A stretch of DNA of 64,000 nt from Xenorhabdus vietnamensis. GTDB lineage: Bacteria > Pseudomonadota > Gammaproteobacteria > Enterobacterales > Enterobacteriaceae. The DNA is taken from positions 62,001 to 126,000 of the forward strand of contig NZ_MUBJ01000013.1 in assembly GCF_002127535.1 (NCBI RefSeq). The letters are read 5' to 3'. Made by a program: the position numbers and the translations under genes. Every line of letters begins with the position of its first letter. The stretch's first letter is position 1. This document shows positions 21,340-30,285 of this stretch, piece after piece. Under the pieces are notes generated by a model. It was not told where the DNA came from, did not search any database, and saw nothing but the letters and a program-made list of their open reading frames with translations.

Positions 21340-23283
21340 ATGACTAAACCATTTCATCCGAATTTAAATGTAGATGCGTTATTTTTGGGGCCAAAATCAG
21401 AGAATGCTGTTTTTTTTAGGGAGATGATGGATTATGCGGTTAGCGAACACATGCATTGGCGCTCAGGTTTTCATCCCGAAGATTCTACCTTGGTGACATC
21501 TGTTGATCGCTACGAACATAACTATAGAGAAACGCTTTATCGGACAGAAGGGATTTTAAATCAGTTGTCTGCAAAACTGAAAAATACGTCTATTCCTTTC
21601 TTTTCGCCCCGTTACCTTGGTCATATCAGCAGTGATACTTTAATGGTTTCTAATCTTGCCTACGTTATGGCTATGATGTACAACCCGAATAACTGTAGTT
21701 ATGAAGCATCCCCGACAACTACAGAATTAGAGATTGAATCAGGATTAGACCTTTGCCGAATGTTTGGCTATAACCCTCAACAATCCTGGGGGCACATTAC
21801 TTCTGGTGGCACAGTAGCTAACTATGAAGGGGTGTGGGTAGCCAGAAATTTAAAAACATTGCCTTTTGCAATATCTCAGCATCCTAAAGCAAAAGATTTG
21901 GTCGACCATAAGACATCTCGTCAGTTGAAAAATCTGCCAACCGCTGAAATTTTAGATTTGATAACCGAACTGCAAAAACGGGGACTCTTTGAAGAAATTC
22001 GCGATATGACATGCCGTGGTACAGGTATTAAAGCGGAAATTCTGGGCAAGCTGTTAGTTCCACAATCCAAACATTATTCTTGGATGAAAGCTGCAGATAT
22101 TTTCGGGATTGGTCAGGAAAATATTATTCCACTACCTGTCAATGAAGATTATCAAACTGACGTTGCTCAAATGCGAAAAATCACTTTTGAATTAATTGAA
22201 CAAGGTGAACCCATTTTGGCAATGGTTGCTGTAGTAGGAACGACTGAAGTTGGCGCAATTGATCGAATTGATGAAGTTGTTGCATTGAGGAAAGAATGTG
22301 AAGAACGCTATGGCGAATCATTCTATATCCACGTTGATGCAGCCTATGCGGGATATGCATGTTCCATGCTCCTGAATGAGCGGGGAGAATTTATAGAATA
22401 TGATGAACTGGCCAGTTACCATCGGTCGGTGGGGATTATGCCGGAAAATATCAGCTGGCCTAAACCGGAAGTCTATCAGAGCTTCAAGGCATTGAAAGAA
22501 GTTGACTCGATTACAGTGGACCCGCATAAAGTTGGTTTCATTCAATATGCTGCGGGTGCTATCTGCATGAAAGACAAACGTATCCTAGACCTGATCTCTT
22601 CTCGTGCAGCATATGTCTTCGAAGACAATAATGATAAAACAAATACCAGCAACCGAGGAATTCTCGGCTCATCCATTATGGAAGGTTCAAAAGCGGGAGC
22701 AACAGCAGCGGCACTTTGGGCTGCCCATCGTTTATTGCCTTTGAATATTAATGGATATGGGAAAGTCATTGCTGCCGGTATCGTCACAGCCCAAAGGCTA
22801 TTGAATAAATTGGCAAATTTATCGCCAATAGAAATCGGTAAACATCGATTTGAAGCACATATTTTCCCATCCCCTGATTTTCATATGATCAACTTTACCT
22901 TCAAAGAAATTGGTAACGACAGCCTGAGCAATCATAATGCTCTCAACAAGCGTTTATACGAACTTTGCTCATATTCTGCAGGACGTGCTTATACCAACGA
23001 TTTTCTCACATCATCAACTATATTGGATTATAAAGAATATGGTGATACGCCATGGCTCTATGCAGAGAAATGTGGTTTTAATCGTAATGAATGGGAAGAG
23101 GTTCGCAATATCTATGTATTACGTGCTGCGGTAATGACTTACTGCTTACGCGATGAAGAGCACTTTGAAGAATTTTGGGAGCAGCTTCAAGCTATCTTTG
23201 TTAAGAAATTGAATCAGGTTGTTGATGAGGAAGAGAAAAAAGCACGAATAAAATTGGGGTTAGAAGTGCCATTTGTTGGTTAA
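21340..23283 (+). CDS. tdc: PLP-dependent tyrosine/aromatic amino acid decarboxylase
   Basis: A 647-residue group II decarboxylase with the length and blocks of the bacterial tyrosine decarboxylases (about 620 residues): PRYLGHISSDTLM, NPNNCSYEASPTTTELEIE and SGGTVANYEG. PLP contacts are seen in HVDAAYAGYA, and the Schiff-base Lys397 lies in TVDPHK. The family turns tyrosine, and often phenylalanine, into tyramine or phenylethylamine plus CO2. An alternative GTG start lies two codons upstream. No tyrosine-tyramine antiporter gene is adjacent, unlike the acid-resistance operons of lactic bacteria, so supply of an amine for secondary metabolism is plausible. The amine could be what the terminal condensation domain of the NRPS 10 kb upstream uses; that is inference. 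Confidence 0.85.
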   Translation: MTKPFHPNLNVDALFLGPKSENAVFFREMMDYAVSEHMHWRSGFHPEDSTLVTSVDRYEHNYRETLYRTEGILNQLSAKLKNTSIPFFSPRYLGHISSDTLMVSNLAYVMAMMYNPNNCSYEASPTTTELEIESGLDLCRMFGYNPQQSWGHITSGGTVANYEGVWVARNLKTLPFAISQHPKAKDLVDHKTSRQLKNLPTAEILDLITELQKRGLFEEIRDMTCRGTGIKAEILGKLLVPQSKHYSWMKAADIFGIGQENIIPLPVNEDYQTDVAQMRKITFELIEQGEPILAMVAVVGTTEVGAIDRIDEVVALRKECEERYGESFYIHVDAAYAGYACSMLLNERGEFIEYDELASYHRSVGIMPENISWPKPEVYQSFKALKEVDSITVDPHKVGFIQYAAGAICMKDKRILDLISSRAAYVFEDNNDKTNTSNRGILGSSIMEGSKAGATAAALWAAHRLLPLNINGYGKVIAAGIVTAQRLLNKLANLSPIEIGKHRFEAHIFPSPDFHMINFTFKEIGNDSLSNHNALNKRLYELCSYSAGRAYTNDFLTSSTILDYKEYGDTPWLYAEKCGFNRNEWEEVRNIYVLRAAVMTYCLRDEEHFEEFWEQLQAIFVKKLNQVVDEEEKKARIKLGLEVPFVG

Positions 23284-23448
23284 TAATCATAAATTCCAAT
23301 ATTAATTAAGTTAGTGTTTGTAGTTTGAGATAATAAATTAATTGTATTAGTCCCAACTCAATCTGACACATCAACTTGAAAAAATGAAAGTTACCCGCTT
23401 TGATATAGGCGTCTAATCCTTAATCAAAAGCAAAAGGTAACTTTCATA

Positions 23449-23586
23449 ATCCACATTAACAATCCCATCCTCAAACATAAAGTTGGTCTCCTTAATTTAG
23501 CTCAGGAACTGAATAATGTCTCTAAGGCTAGTAAAGTGGTGAGTCTCTACCGGGACATATTTTATCGCTATCAGGAACCAAGGTAA
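23449..23586 (+). pseudogene. IS481-type transposase N-terminal relic
   Basis: A 45-codon frame reads HKVGLLNLAQELNNVSKAS followed by RDIFYRYQE, which matches the first helix-turn-helix region of IS481-family transposases. It ends at a stop, and no integrase core follows. An 11-base inverted repeat, TGAAAGTTACC (23385-23395) and GGTAACTTTCA (23436-23446), precedes it. This is the stump of a lost insertion sequence. Confidence 0.7.
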
Positions 23587-23681
23587 AATCTGTTGTGGTC
23601 GGACACACATGGAAAACGGATTTGGGCTGAAAAGAATTTAACCCCCAATTTAATCTGGCAGACACCATAAAAAATGGGTAA

Positions 23682-24077
23682 CTGTCAGTGAGTTTTCAGT
23701 GTAATGGTAATAAATTAACGGTTGGGTATAATCAGAAAGGTCTTGATACTAAAGGTAAATTATCAAAAATAGACCTTGTGCAAATTTAGACTCTACCTAA
23801 AGGTATTAAAAAAATTGATTTTTATGGTCATGACTTAAAATTACTTTTTGACAGCCGTCTCCCAGATAAGAATAGTTTTGACAGTGTCATATATAAACTT
23901 AACGTCCTTAATGTCAGTGATAAAAACGTAGTCGTTGCCTTTGCGTCAAACGGTATCAAAGAAATTGGGGTAAAAGGTTGGTCACCTATTTTTGATGGTA
24001 AATTATTTAAAGGTGTGGCTAATGAAAGTCTAATTGGTCAGTGTAGACATATTCATGCTGTTGATATTGTTAAATAA
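23682..24077 (+). pseudogene. Broken hypothetical gene
   Basis: A 132-codon frame has protein-like composition (for example TVGYNQKGLDTKG, IKKIDFYGHDLKLLFDSR, IKEIGVKGWSPIFDGKLF) but is interrupted by an amber stop after about 37 codons (…DLVQI*TLPKG…) and bounded upstream by a stop. I do not recognise the family. The repeated hydrophobic/charged alternation suggests a beta-rich protein. It appears to be the 3' remnant of a gene damaged by the adjoining IS481 relic. Confidence 0.55.
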
Positions 24078-24292
24078 CTAAATGATGGGATTAAATCTCC
24101 CCATTTAATTTTTGTCACGTTTCCCAAATCTGGCAGCGGGCTATTTTACTACTGAGTTTTTCGCCACAGTAATATATTTAGAGTGTTGGCCTCGAAACTC
24201 CCATTTAGTGTTTTGTTCAAAAAGTGTATTTATCGTGCGTTTCCGTATAGTTGGGCTTCAGACCCCTACAAAGTGTATCGTTACCTCTATAA

Positions 24293-24322
24293 AAAGAGAG
24301 CCGCTCGCACTTAAGCGAGCGG
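24293..24322 (-). terminator. Strong minus-strand intrinsic terminator without an obvious gene
   Basis: A perfect 8-base G+C-rich inverted repeat, CCGCTCGC (24301-24308) and GCGAGCGG (24315-24322), is followed on the minus strand by CTCTCTTTTTAT, a standard U-tract. No protein gene ends here on that strand; the 280 bases upstream on the minus strand (to about 24600) are non-coding. A small RNA is possible. Confidence 0.55.
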
Positions 24323-24600
24323 TACCATAAATCTCTACAGAGCCGTACAGTGATGTTATGCCTTAATAACCGGAAAACTCACAATCTTCACAACCGATAA
24401 ATGTATTTATAACTATGAAATCCTAGATCCTCCTCACAGATTTGAATATTTTTCCTGATGAAAAAGCTGAAAGTTACATGTATGTATCTAATTCCTTTGT
24501 TTATTTTACGCTTTCGCTACAAATTTGACGATAATACAACCATTAAATATATTAAATCATAGGTTATATTTTATGTATTCCAATCCATCAGGAGGTAACC

Positions 24601-26031
24601 ATGTCGATGCCAACGCTCAGGCATTTCATTAATGGTCAGTATATTGAAACTAAAGGTTCCGAATATTTTGATCTGGTCAGCCCGGTCACGGGTGAGTCTT
24701 ATGCGCGTTCTCCTAACGCAACTGTGGCAGATGTTGATGATGCTTATGCATCAGCTAAAGAGGCATTTAAAATATGGGGACGTAGCACACCCTCAGCACG
24801 TCAGCAAGCGTTGCTGGCGCTGGCTGATACGGTGGAGAAAAATGCTGAACGTCTGATTGAGGCACAAAGCCGCAATACAGGGCAACTCAAACACTTGATT
24901 GCTTCCGAGGAGATTGCGACGTCGGTGGATCATATCCGCTTCTTCGCCGGTGCTGCGCGTTTTTTGGAAGGCAAGGCGACAGCGGAATATCTTTCTGGCA
25001 TGACCACCAGCATCCGGCGTGAACCACTGGGCGTGGTAGGGCAGGTTACCCCATGGAACTATCCGTTGATGATGGCGGTATGGAAAGTAGCGCCAGCTCT
25101 GGCAGCAGGTAATGCTGTGGTGCTTAAACCGAGCGATACGACACCGGAGAGTACGCTGTTGCTGGCTGAACTGTCCGCTCCGTTCTTCCCTGCCGGCACC
25201 GTCAACGTGGTGCTGGGTAATGCCAGTGCGGGTGCACTGGTTGTTTCACACAAAACGCCGGCTATGGTTTCCATTACCGGTTCCGTACGTGCGGGGTTGC
25301 AAGTCGCGTCTTCAGCGGCGGCGAATCTCACCAGAGCGCATCTGGAGCTGGGTGGCAAAGCACCGGCAGTTGTTTTTGCCGATGCGGATATCGACAAAGC
25401 AGTAGAAACCATTGCTATCGCAGGGTGCTTCAATGCGGGTCAGGATTGTACGGCAGCTTCACGCGTGCTGGTGCATGAATCTATTTACGATATCTTTGTC
25501 ACTAAACTGGTGGCGGCAGCTAAAGCAACCAGTTTTGGTGATCCAGAAGATAAATCGGCGCTGTATGGGCCACTTAATAATGTTCGCCAGCTGGAACAGG
25601 TCAAAGGGTTCATTGCGCGTCTGCCTGCGCATGCCCGCATCGAAATAGGGGGTTGTCAGGCTGATCGTTCGGGGTATTACTTCGAACCTACAGTGATTAC
25701 CGGTCTGGAGCAGCATGATGAAATGATCCAGACCGAGATTTTTGGCCCGGTTATCACCGTGCAGAAATTTCTAACAGAACAAGATGCTATCGAGAAAGCT
25801 AACGATGTGAAATACGGGTTGGCCTCGAGTGTCTGGACCCGCGACCACGGTCGCGCGTTACGCTTGTCCCGTGAGCTTGATTTTGGAACGGTCTGGATTA
25901 ACACCCATATCCCTCTGACGGCAGAGGCACCGCATGGCGGCTTCAAGCATTCTGGATATGGCAAAGATCTGTCGGCTTATGGTTTCGATGAATATACGCG
26001 TATCAAACATGTGATGAGTTCCAACGACTGA
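24601..26031 (+). CDS. Aldehyde dehydrogenase, aminobutyraldehyde dehydrogenase-like
   Basis: A 476-residue NAD-dependent aldehyde dehydrogenase. The catalytic Cys lies in NAGQDCTAASR (about residue 283) and the general base Glu in LELGGKAPA (about 249). The cofactor region shows PWNYPLMMAVWKVAPALAAG. The NAGQDCTA context resembles gamma-aminobutyraldehyde dehydrogenase (PatD) and PuuC-type enzymes, which oxidise the aldehydes produced from putrescine to GABA-type acids. A near-perfect AGGAGGTAACC precedes the ATG. It leads a G+C-richer gene group with an aminotransferase and an FAD amine oxidase, which supports an amine-degradation role. The exact aldehyde is inferred. Confidence 0.85.
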   Translation: MSMPTLRHFINGQYIETKGSEYFDLVSPVTGESYARSPNATVADVDDAYASAKEAFKIWGRSTPSARQQALLALADTVEKNAERLIEAQSRNTGQLKHLIASEEIATSVDHIRFFAGAARFLEGKATAEYLSGMTTSIRREPLGVVGQVTPWNYPLMMAVWKVAPALAAGNAVVLKPSDTTPESTLLLAELSAPFFPAGTVNVVLGNASAGALVVSHKTPAMVSITGSVRAGLQVASSAAANLTRAHLELGGKAPAVVFADADIDKAVETIAIAGCFNAGQDCTAASRVLVHESIYDIFVTKLVAAAKATSFGDPEDKSALYGPLNNVRQLEQVKGFIARLPAHARIEIGGCQADRSGYYFEPTVITGLEQHDEMIQTEIFGPVITVQKFLTEQDAIEKANDVKYGLASSVWTRDHGRALRLSRELDFGTVWINTHIPLTAEAPHGGFKHSGYGKDLSAYGFDEYTRIKHVMSSND

Positions 26032-26046
26032 CACAGGACACTCCTA

Positions 26047-26820
26047 ATGAATCAAAATAGATATTCGCACGATCTGGTGTCATGCGCACACCACGAGCTG
26101 TTTACTGACCATGATGTGGGGGCACTTAAACGTTATTTTGCCCCGAATTTTATTGAACATTCCCCATTGGTTAAAGATGGCCTTGCCGGGCTGCGTGAGC
26201 TGATCCAGACGCATCCTGAACTGCACCATGAAACGTATCGCGTACTACAGGATGGCGACTTAGTTGCTATCCACGGCCGTTTTACGGGGTTAGACGAGCA
26301 ACCGTTGGTCGGTTTCGATCTGTATCGGGTTGCCGATGGCTTAATCGTGGAGCACTGGGATGGCTTAGTACCGCAATCCGCGCCTAACGCCAGTGGCCGA
26401 ACTCAGTTAGACGGTCCGACTGAAGCGGGCCATAATCATGACAGGGAGAAAAACCGTAAACTGGTAGTTAACTTTTTCACGCGTACCCTGATCGAAGGAC
26501 ACTATGATGAGTTTGGAAATTACACCAATGGTGAAGCCTTTCGCCAGCACAGTCCTGATATCCCTGATGGTACGGCTGCGATCATTGCGTTTCTTAAGCG
26601 ACTCAAGGATGAAGGGCGGGGCCTGCATTATGCCAAAATCCACCGTACCGTCGCTGATGGGCAATTTGTTCTGAGCCATTCGGAGGGGAGTATCGCCGGA
26701 GCACGTCACAGTTACTTTGAGTTATGGCGCGTTGAAAACAGCAAAGTGGCTGAGCTTTGGGATGCTATCGCACCAGTACCGGAAGATGCACAAGCACTGC
26801 ATCGCCACGGTATTTTTTAG
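26047..26820 (+). CDS. Tandem SnoaL/NTF2-like protein
   Basis: A 257-residue protein made of two related NTF2/SnoaL-like halves. The first (about 8-115) has FAPNFIEHSPLVKDG and FDLYRVADGLIVEHWDG; the second (about 135-250) has YTNGEAFRQHSPDIPDG and YFELWRVENSKVAELWDAI. Each half has the typical helix and curved sheet pattern of small hydrolases, isomerases and cyclases. It follows the aldehyde dehydrogenase by 15 bases and is presumably co-transcribed. No catalytic function can be assigned. A role in handling a cyclic imine or lactam from aminoaldehydes is a guess only. Confidence 0.75.
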   Translation: MNQNRYSHDLVSCAHHELFTDHDVGALKRYFAPNFIEHSPLVKDGLAGLRELIQTHPELHHETYRVLQDGDLVAIHGRFTGLDEQPLVGFDLYRVADGLIVEHWDGLVPQSAPNASGRTQLDGPTEAGHNHDREKNRKLVVNFFTRTLIEGHYDEFGNYTNGEAFRQHSPDIPDGTAAIIAFLKRLKDEGRGLHYAKIHRTVADGQFVLSHSEGSIAGARHSYFELWRVENSKVAELWDAIAPVPEDAQALHRHGIF

Positions 26821-26873
26821 TGCTATTTGCAGGTATGCTGAAATCCCGTGTCATTTCAATCAGGAATTAAATC

Positions 26874-27629
26874 ATGACGGCGTATTCCATCGTCTACGCA
26901 CCGCTCGATCAAGCCACCAGGACCGAACAGGTTGTGGCACGTTTAAGTAACGCGATCATCTCCGGGATATTACAAACTGATGAGCAGCTACCTAACGAAA
27001 ACGAGCTGTCGCGGCGGTTAGGTGTGTCACCGGTAACTGTTCGTGATGCGCTGAACACGCTACGCGCTAGGCAATTGATCGATACTCGACGTGGACGTCA
27101 TGGCGGGAGTTTTGTGTGTCAGGTTTCCGTTGAAACAATGCGGAAATATCACCCGTTGCGGTTGATGGCTTCAGGCGAACTGGCAGATTTCAGCGAATTT
27201 CACTGTGCAGTGATCGGTCATAGCGCGCAGCTTGCAGCTCAACGTTCAATGCCGGGTGAGCTGAGAAAGCTTGAGCAACTGATCGACAGCTTTGCGGCTG
27301 CGGCGCAACCGGATATCCGTATACAGACAGATATGCGCTGTCTGTTAACCTTGGCATCCCAAGCACAGTCGGCCCGGCTTGCCAACCAAGAGCTGGAGAT
27401 CCAGGCTGAATGGACGCCTTTGATGGGGATTCTGTACCAAGAAGCTGCCATTCACAGCGAAGTTGCTGCTGCTTGGCATACACTTCTGGCTGCGCTGTAT
27501 AAGGGTGATGGTCTGGCATGTTACCAGCTGGCGCAGAAGATGATTATCCGAATTACTGACCACCTGCTTGAATGCAAATTGCGTATGGATGCTGATGAAC
27601 CATTCTTGCAGGGATCTGATCGCGAGTAA
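26874..27629 (+). CDS. GntR-family (FadR/FCD subgroup) transcription regulator
   Basis: A 251-residue regulator. The N-terminal winged helix spans about 12-80 (LPNENELSRRLGVSPVTVRDALNTLRARQLIDTRRG shown in parts: NELSRRLGVSPVTVRDAL). The C-terminal all-helical FCD-like ligand domain spans about 90-240. The family responds to small organic acids. It sits inside the amine-catabolic gene group between the SnoaL and cache genes and is its probable local regulator. The spacing of 53 bases upstream could hold a promoter, but no palindrome was identified. Confidence 0.88.
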   Translation: MTAYSIVYAPLDQATRTEQVVARLSNAIISGILQTDEQLPNENELSRRLGVSPVTVRDALNTLRARQLIDTRRGRHGGSFVCQVSVETMRKYHPLRLMASGELADFSEFHCAVIGHSAQLAAQRSMPGELRKLEQLIDSFAAAAQPDIRIQTDMRCLLTLASQAQSARLANQELEIQAEWTPLMGILYQEAAIHSEVAAAWHTLLAALYKGDGLACYQLAQKMIIRITDHLLECKLRMDADEPFLQGSDRE

Positions 27630-27664
27630 CGCGGCTGCATTCATCCCAGGAGAGAGGGAGGCAT

Positions 27665-28417
27665 ATGTACAACGACATACACGTAGAACGGGCCAGGAGC
27701 ATTCTGGACGATATTCTGGTCACGGCGCAGCGGGCTACCGCAGCGCTGGCGGATAAGGCAGCACGTATTTTATTGGCGCTGCCGTTATACCATACAGAAG
27801 GTGTCCAATTGGCGCGGGAGCAGCGCGATGCATTGCAAAAACATATCCACGATGTACTGCGTCACAACGCTTGGTGTAATGGGGCGGGATTCGCCAGCTA
27901 TGCGGTAACAAAGGGAGTTGGAGAGGAGGGAGGTTACTGGACGCTGGAGTGGTGGCGTCAGGAAAGGGATACCCTTCAGTATGCCCAGCTGGAACATAAT
28001 CAGGAGCAGCGCAGGCGCCTGGATTTCCGATTGTTTGAGTGGTTCCGGCAGCCTGCCAGTCGCCATCTTCCCATCATTGATGGCCCCTATGTGGATTATG
28101 TCTGCAACGGCGCTTACACGATTACGATAGCCCATCCAGTGCTTATCGGTGAGGAGTTTGCCGGTGTTACAGCGGTAGATATTTTGGTTTCGACACTGGA
28201 TCGGTTACTTCTGCCGATTTTGGGTGCTATCGGTAAGCCAGCATTAATTATTAATGATGATGCGCGGGTTGTGACTTCAACTATACCGGGTGTTCGTTCA
28301 GGTTCGCTCTTCAAGGGCCAAAATGTTAACCGATCGGCCGATGGTGAAGTACCTTCACTGCGTCTGGTGATCCTGCCGTCATTACACACTGAATCACACA
28401 GGGCGTTTATCTGCTGA
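27665..28417 (+). CDS. Soluble cache-type sensory protein
   Basis: A 250-residue protein that resembles a PDC/cache ligand-binding domain without flanking membrane helices or an output domain. Recognisable parts are a long N-terminal helix (1-60), WTLEWWRQERD, the block IDGPYVDYVCNGAYTITIAHPV and EEFAGVTAVDILVSTLDRLLLP (latter half seen near 175-195). Such PDC folds bind amino acids, amines or organic acids in chemoreceptors. A stand-alone cytoplasmic copy in a catabolic gene group may bind the substrate or act with the GntR regulator; this is inference. AGGAGAGAGGGAGG precedes the ATG. Confidence 0.7.
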   Translation: MYNDIHVERARSILDDILVTAQRATAALADKAARILLALPLYHTEGVQLAREQRDALQKHIHDVLRHNAWCNGAGFASYAVTKGVGEEGGYWTLEWWRQERDTLQYAQLEHNQEQRRRLDFRLFEWFRQPASRHLPIIDGPYVDYVCNGAYTITIAHPVLIGEEFAGVTAVDILVSTLDRLLLPILGAIGKPALIINDDARVVTSTIPGVRSGSLFKGQNVNRSADGEVPSLRLVILPSLHTESHRAFIC

Positions 28418-28453
28418 AGCCCACTTATTCAGATTACTGAGGAGCTTTTACTT

Positions 28454-29740
28454 ATGACTGAGTCAATGTTAGCTAAAAGGCGCAATGCGGCTATCGCAAA
28501 AGGGGTTGGCGTGACCACACAAGTCTATGTTGAGCGTGCGGAAAATGCTGAAATCTGGGATGTTCAGGGGCAACGTTATATCGATTTTGCCGCCGGTATC
28601 GCCGTGGTGAATACCGGTCACCGCCACCCGCGTGTCATTGCCGCAGCCAGAGAGCAGCTGGAAAAATTTACCCATACCTGTCATCAAGTCGTGCCTTATG
28701 AAAATTATGTAGCACTCGCTGAACGATTGAACCATCTGGTGCCAGGTAATTTTGTGAAAAAAACCGTCTTTGTTACCACCGGAGCTGAGGCAGTAGAAAA
28801 TGCCGTGAAGATTGCGCGCGCTGCCACCGGGCGAAGCGGAGTGGTGGCTTTCAGCGGTGCTTTTCATGGCCGTACCTTCCTCGGTATGTCATTAACCGGC
28901 AAAGTAGTGCCGTACAAAATAGGGTTCGGTCCATTGGTTAGCGATGTTTACCGTATCCCGTTTCCAGTAGAACTACGTGGGATCAGTGTGGAGCAAACGC
29001 TGAACGCACTGGAGAATCTCTTCAAAACCGATATTGAGCCGACACGCGTCGCCGCCATCATTATTGAACCAATACAGGGAGAAGGTGGTTTCTATCCTGC
29101 ACCTTCCGAGCTGCTCAAATCCCTACGCGAAATTGCCGATCGCTATGGTATTGTACTTATTGCCGATGAGATCCAAACTGGCTTTGCGCGTACGGGCAAA
29201 CTGTTTGCCATGGAACATCATGGGGTTGCGGCCGATCTAACCACGATGGCAAAAGGCTTGGCGGGGGGATTGCCGCTGGCGGCTGTAACGGGGCGATCAG
29301 AGCTGATGGATGCTGTAGTGTCGGGTGGTTTGGGGGGAACCTATGGCGGTAATCCGGTAGCGATTGCGACTGGCCATGCGGTGCTGGATGTGATCGAAGA
29401 AGAGAAGCTGGCTACGCGTGCGACGCAATTGGGCGAGCGGCTAAAACAATGTCTGCATAAACTCAGGCCGCATGTTCCGCAGATTGCCGACGTGCGTGGG
29501 ATTGGGCTAATGATTGCGGTGGAGTTTAACCGTGCGGGCAGTCAGGAACCCGATGCCGTTTTTACCAACACGGTACGTCAGAAAGCGCTGGAGCGAGGCC
29601 TCATTCTGTTAACGTGCGGTATACACGGCAACGTGATCCGTTTCCTGCCACCGCTGACCATACAAAATGATGTTTTTGATGAGGCGCTCAACATCCTGGA
29701 ATCTGTTCTGCTCGATTTGAGTGGTAAAAAGGGAAAATAA
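28454..29740 (+). CDS. gabT: 4-aminobutyrate aminotransferase (GabT/PuuE type)
   Basis: A 428-residue class III PLP aminotransferase of the size of GabT (426). PLP features: TTGAEAVENAVKIARAATGR, GAFHGRTFLGMSLTGK, IIEPIQGEGG, ADEIQTGFARTGK, and the Schiff-base Lys267 in TMAKGLAGGLP. It moves the amino group of GABA (or a similar omega-amino acid) to 2-oxoglutarate, giving succinate semialdehyde. It lies in the same direction and group as the aldehyde dehydrogenase and FAD oxidase. PuuE of the putrescine pathway is the closest alternative name; sequence alone does not separate them. Confidence 0.88.
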   Translation: MTESMLAKRRNAAIAKGVGVTTQVYVERAENAEIWDVQGQRYIDFAAGIAVVNTGHRHPRVIAAAREQLEKFTHTCHQVVPYENYVALAERLNHLVPGNFVKKTVFVTTGAEAVENAVKIARAATGRSGVVAFSGAFHGRTFLGMSLTGKVVPYKIGFGPLVSDVYRIPFPVELRGISVEQTLNALENLFKTDIEPTRVAAIIIEPIQGEGGFYPAPSELLKSLREIADRYGIVLIADEIQTGFARTGKLFAMEHHGVAADLTTMAKGLAGGLPLAAVTGRSELMDAVVSGGLGGTYGGNPVAIATGHAVLDVIEEEKLATRATQLGERLKQCLHKLRPHVPQIADVRGIGLMIAVEFNRAGSQEPDAVFTNTVRQKALERGLILLTCGIHGNVIRFLPPLTIQNDVFDEALNILESVLLDLSGKKGK

Positions 29741-29862
29741 TGACAGGGCGTTCTTACTGGCAATGAAACTCAGGAGCCATTTTCCCTCAGATGGCTATTC
29801 TGCCGTTTAAACGGGAACAACTAAGGAGAGGAGAATTCACGGGTTTATAAGAGAGGACAACA

Positions 29863-30261
29863 ATGTACTGGTATATACATGTATTGAAAAATTATATTTG
29901 TTTCAAGGGGCGAGCCCAGCGTAAGGAGTTCTGGTATTTCGTTCTGTTTCAGATCCTGGCTATTCTCATCATTTCTTTTCTGGAAAGGCAGTTTGCTGTC
30001 GCCAATCCTGAAATTTATATGGGATGGTTCAGCGCTATCTATCTGCTACTCACCTTTTTGCCAGCGTTGGCAGTAAATGCCCGTCGCCTGCACGATATCA
30101 ACTGTAGCACTTGGTGGCTGCTGTTACATCTTATCCCGTTTGTCGGTACTGTTATCTTACTGATTCTGGCTGTTCTGAAAGGGCAGGTGGGCAATAATAA
30201 ATATAGTTCAGAGAACCGGATTCACTCACAGGGAAATACCCCAGATCAGGCTAACGGGTAA
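29863..30261 (+). CDS. DUF805 inner-membrane protein
   Basis: A 132-residue protein of the DUF805 (YhaH-like) family: a short N-terminal [23 protein letters not shown] signature (shown in part as FKGRAQRKEFW), four membrane segments, and NARRLHDINCSTWWLL in the third. Members are small inner-membrane proteins of unknown function. Placement between the aminotransferase and the amine oxidase is unusual for the family. It may be a passenger gene or an accessory of the oxidase. Confidence 0.85.
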   Translation: MYWYIHVLKNYICFKGRAQRKEFWYFVLFQILAILIISFLERQFAVANPEIYMGWFSAIYLLLTFLPALAVNARRLHDINCSTWWLLLHLIPFVGTVILLILAVLKGQVGNNKYSSENRIHSQGNTPDQANG

Positions 30262-30285
30262 TTCCGGTCATAAAGGAGTGCTGAA

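Noticed and set aside
24112-24330. Open frame of 72 codons on the plus strand
   Set aside because: It has no ribosome site, its composition is not protein-like, and it runs through a terminator hairpin.
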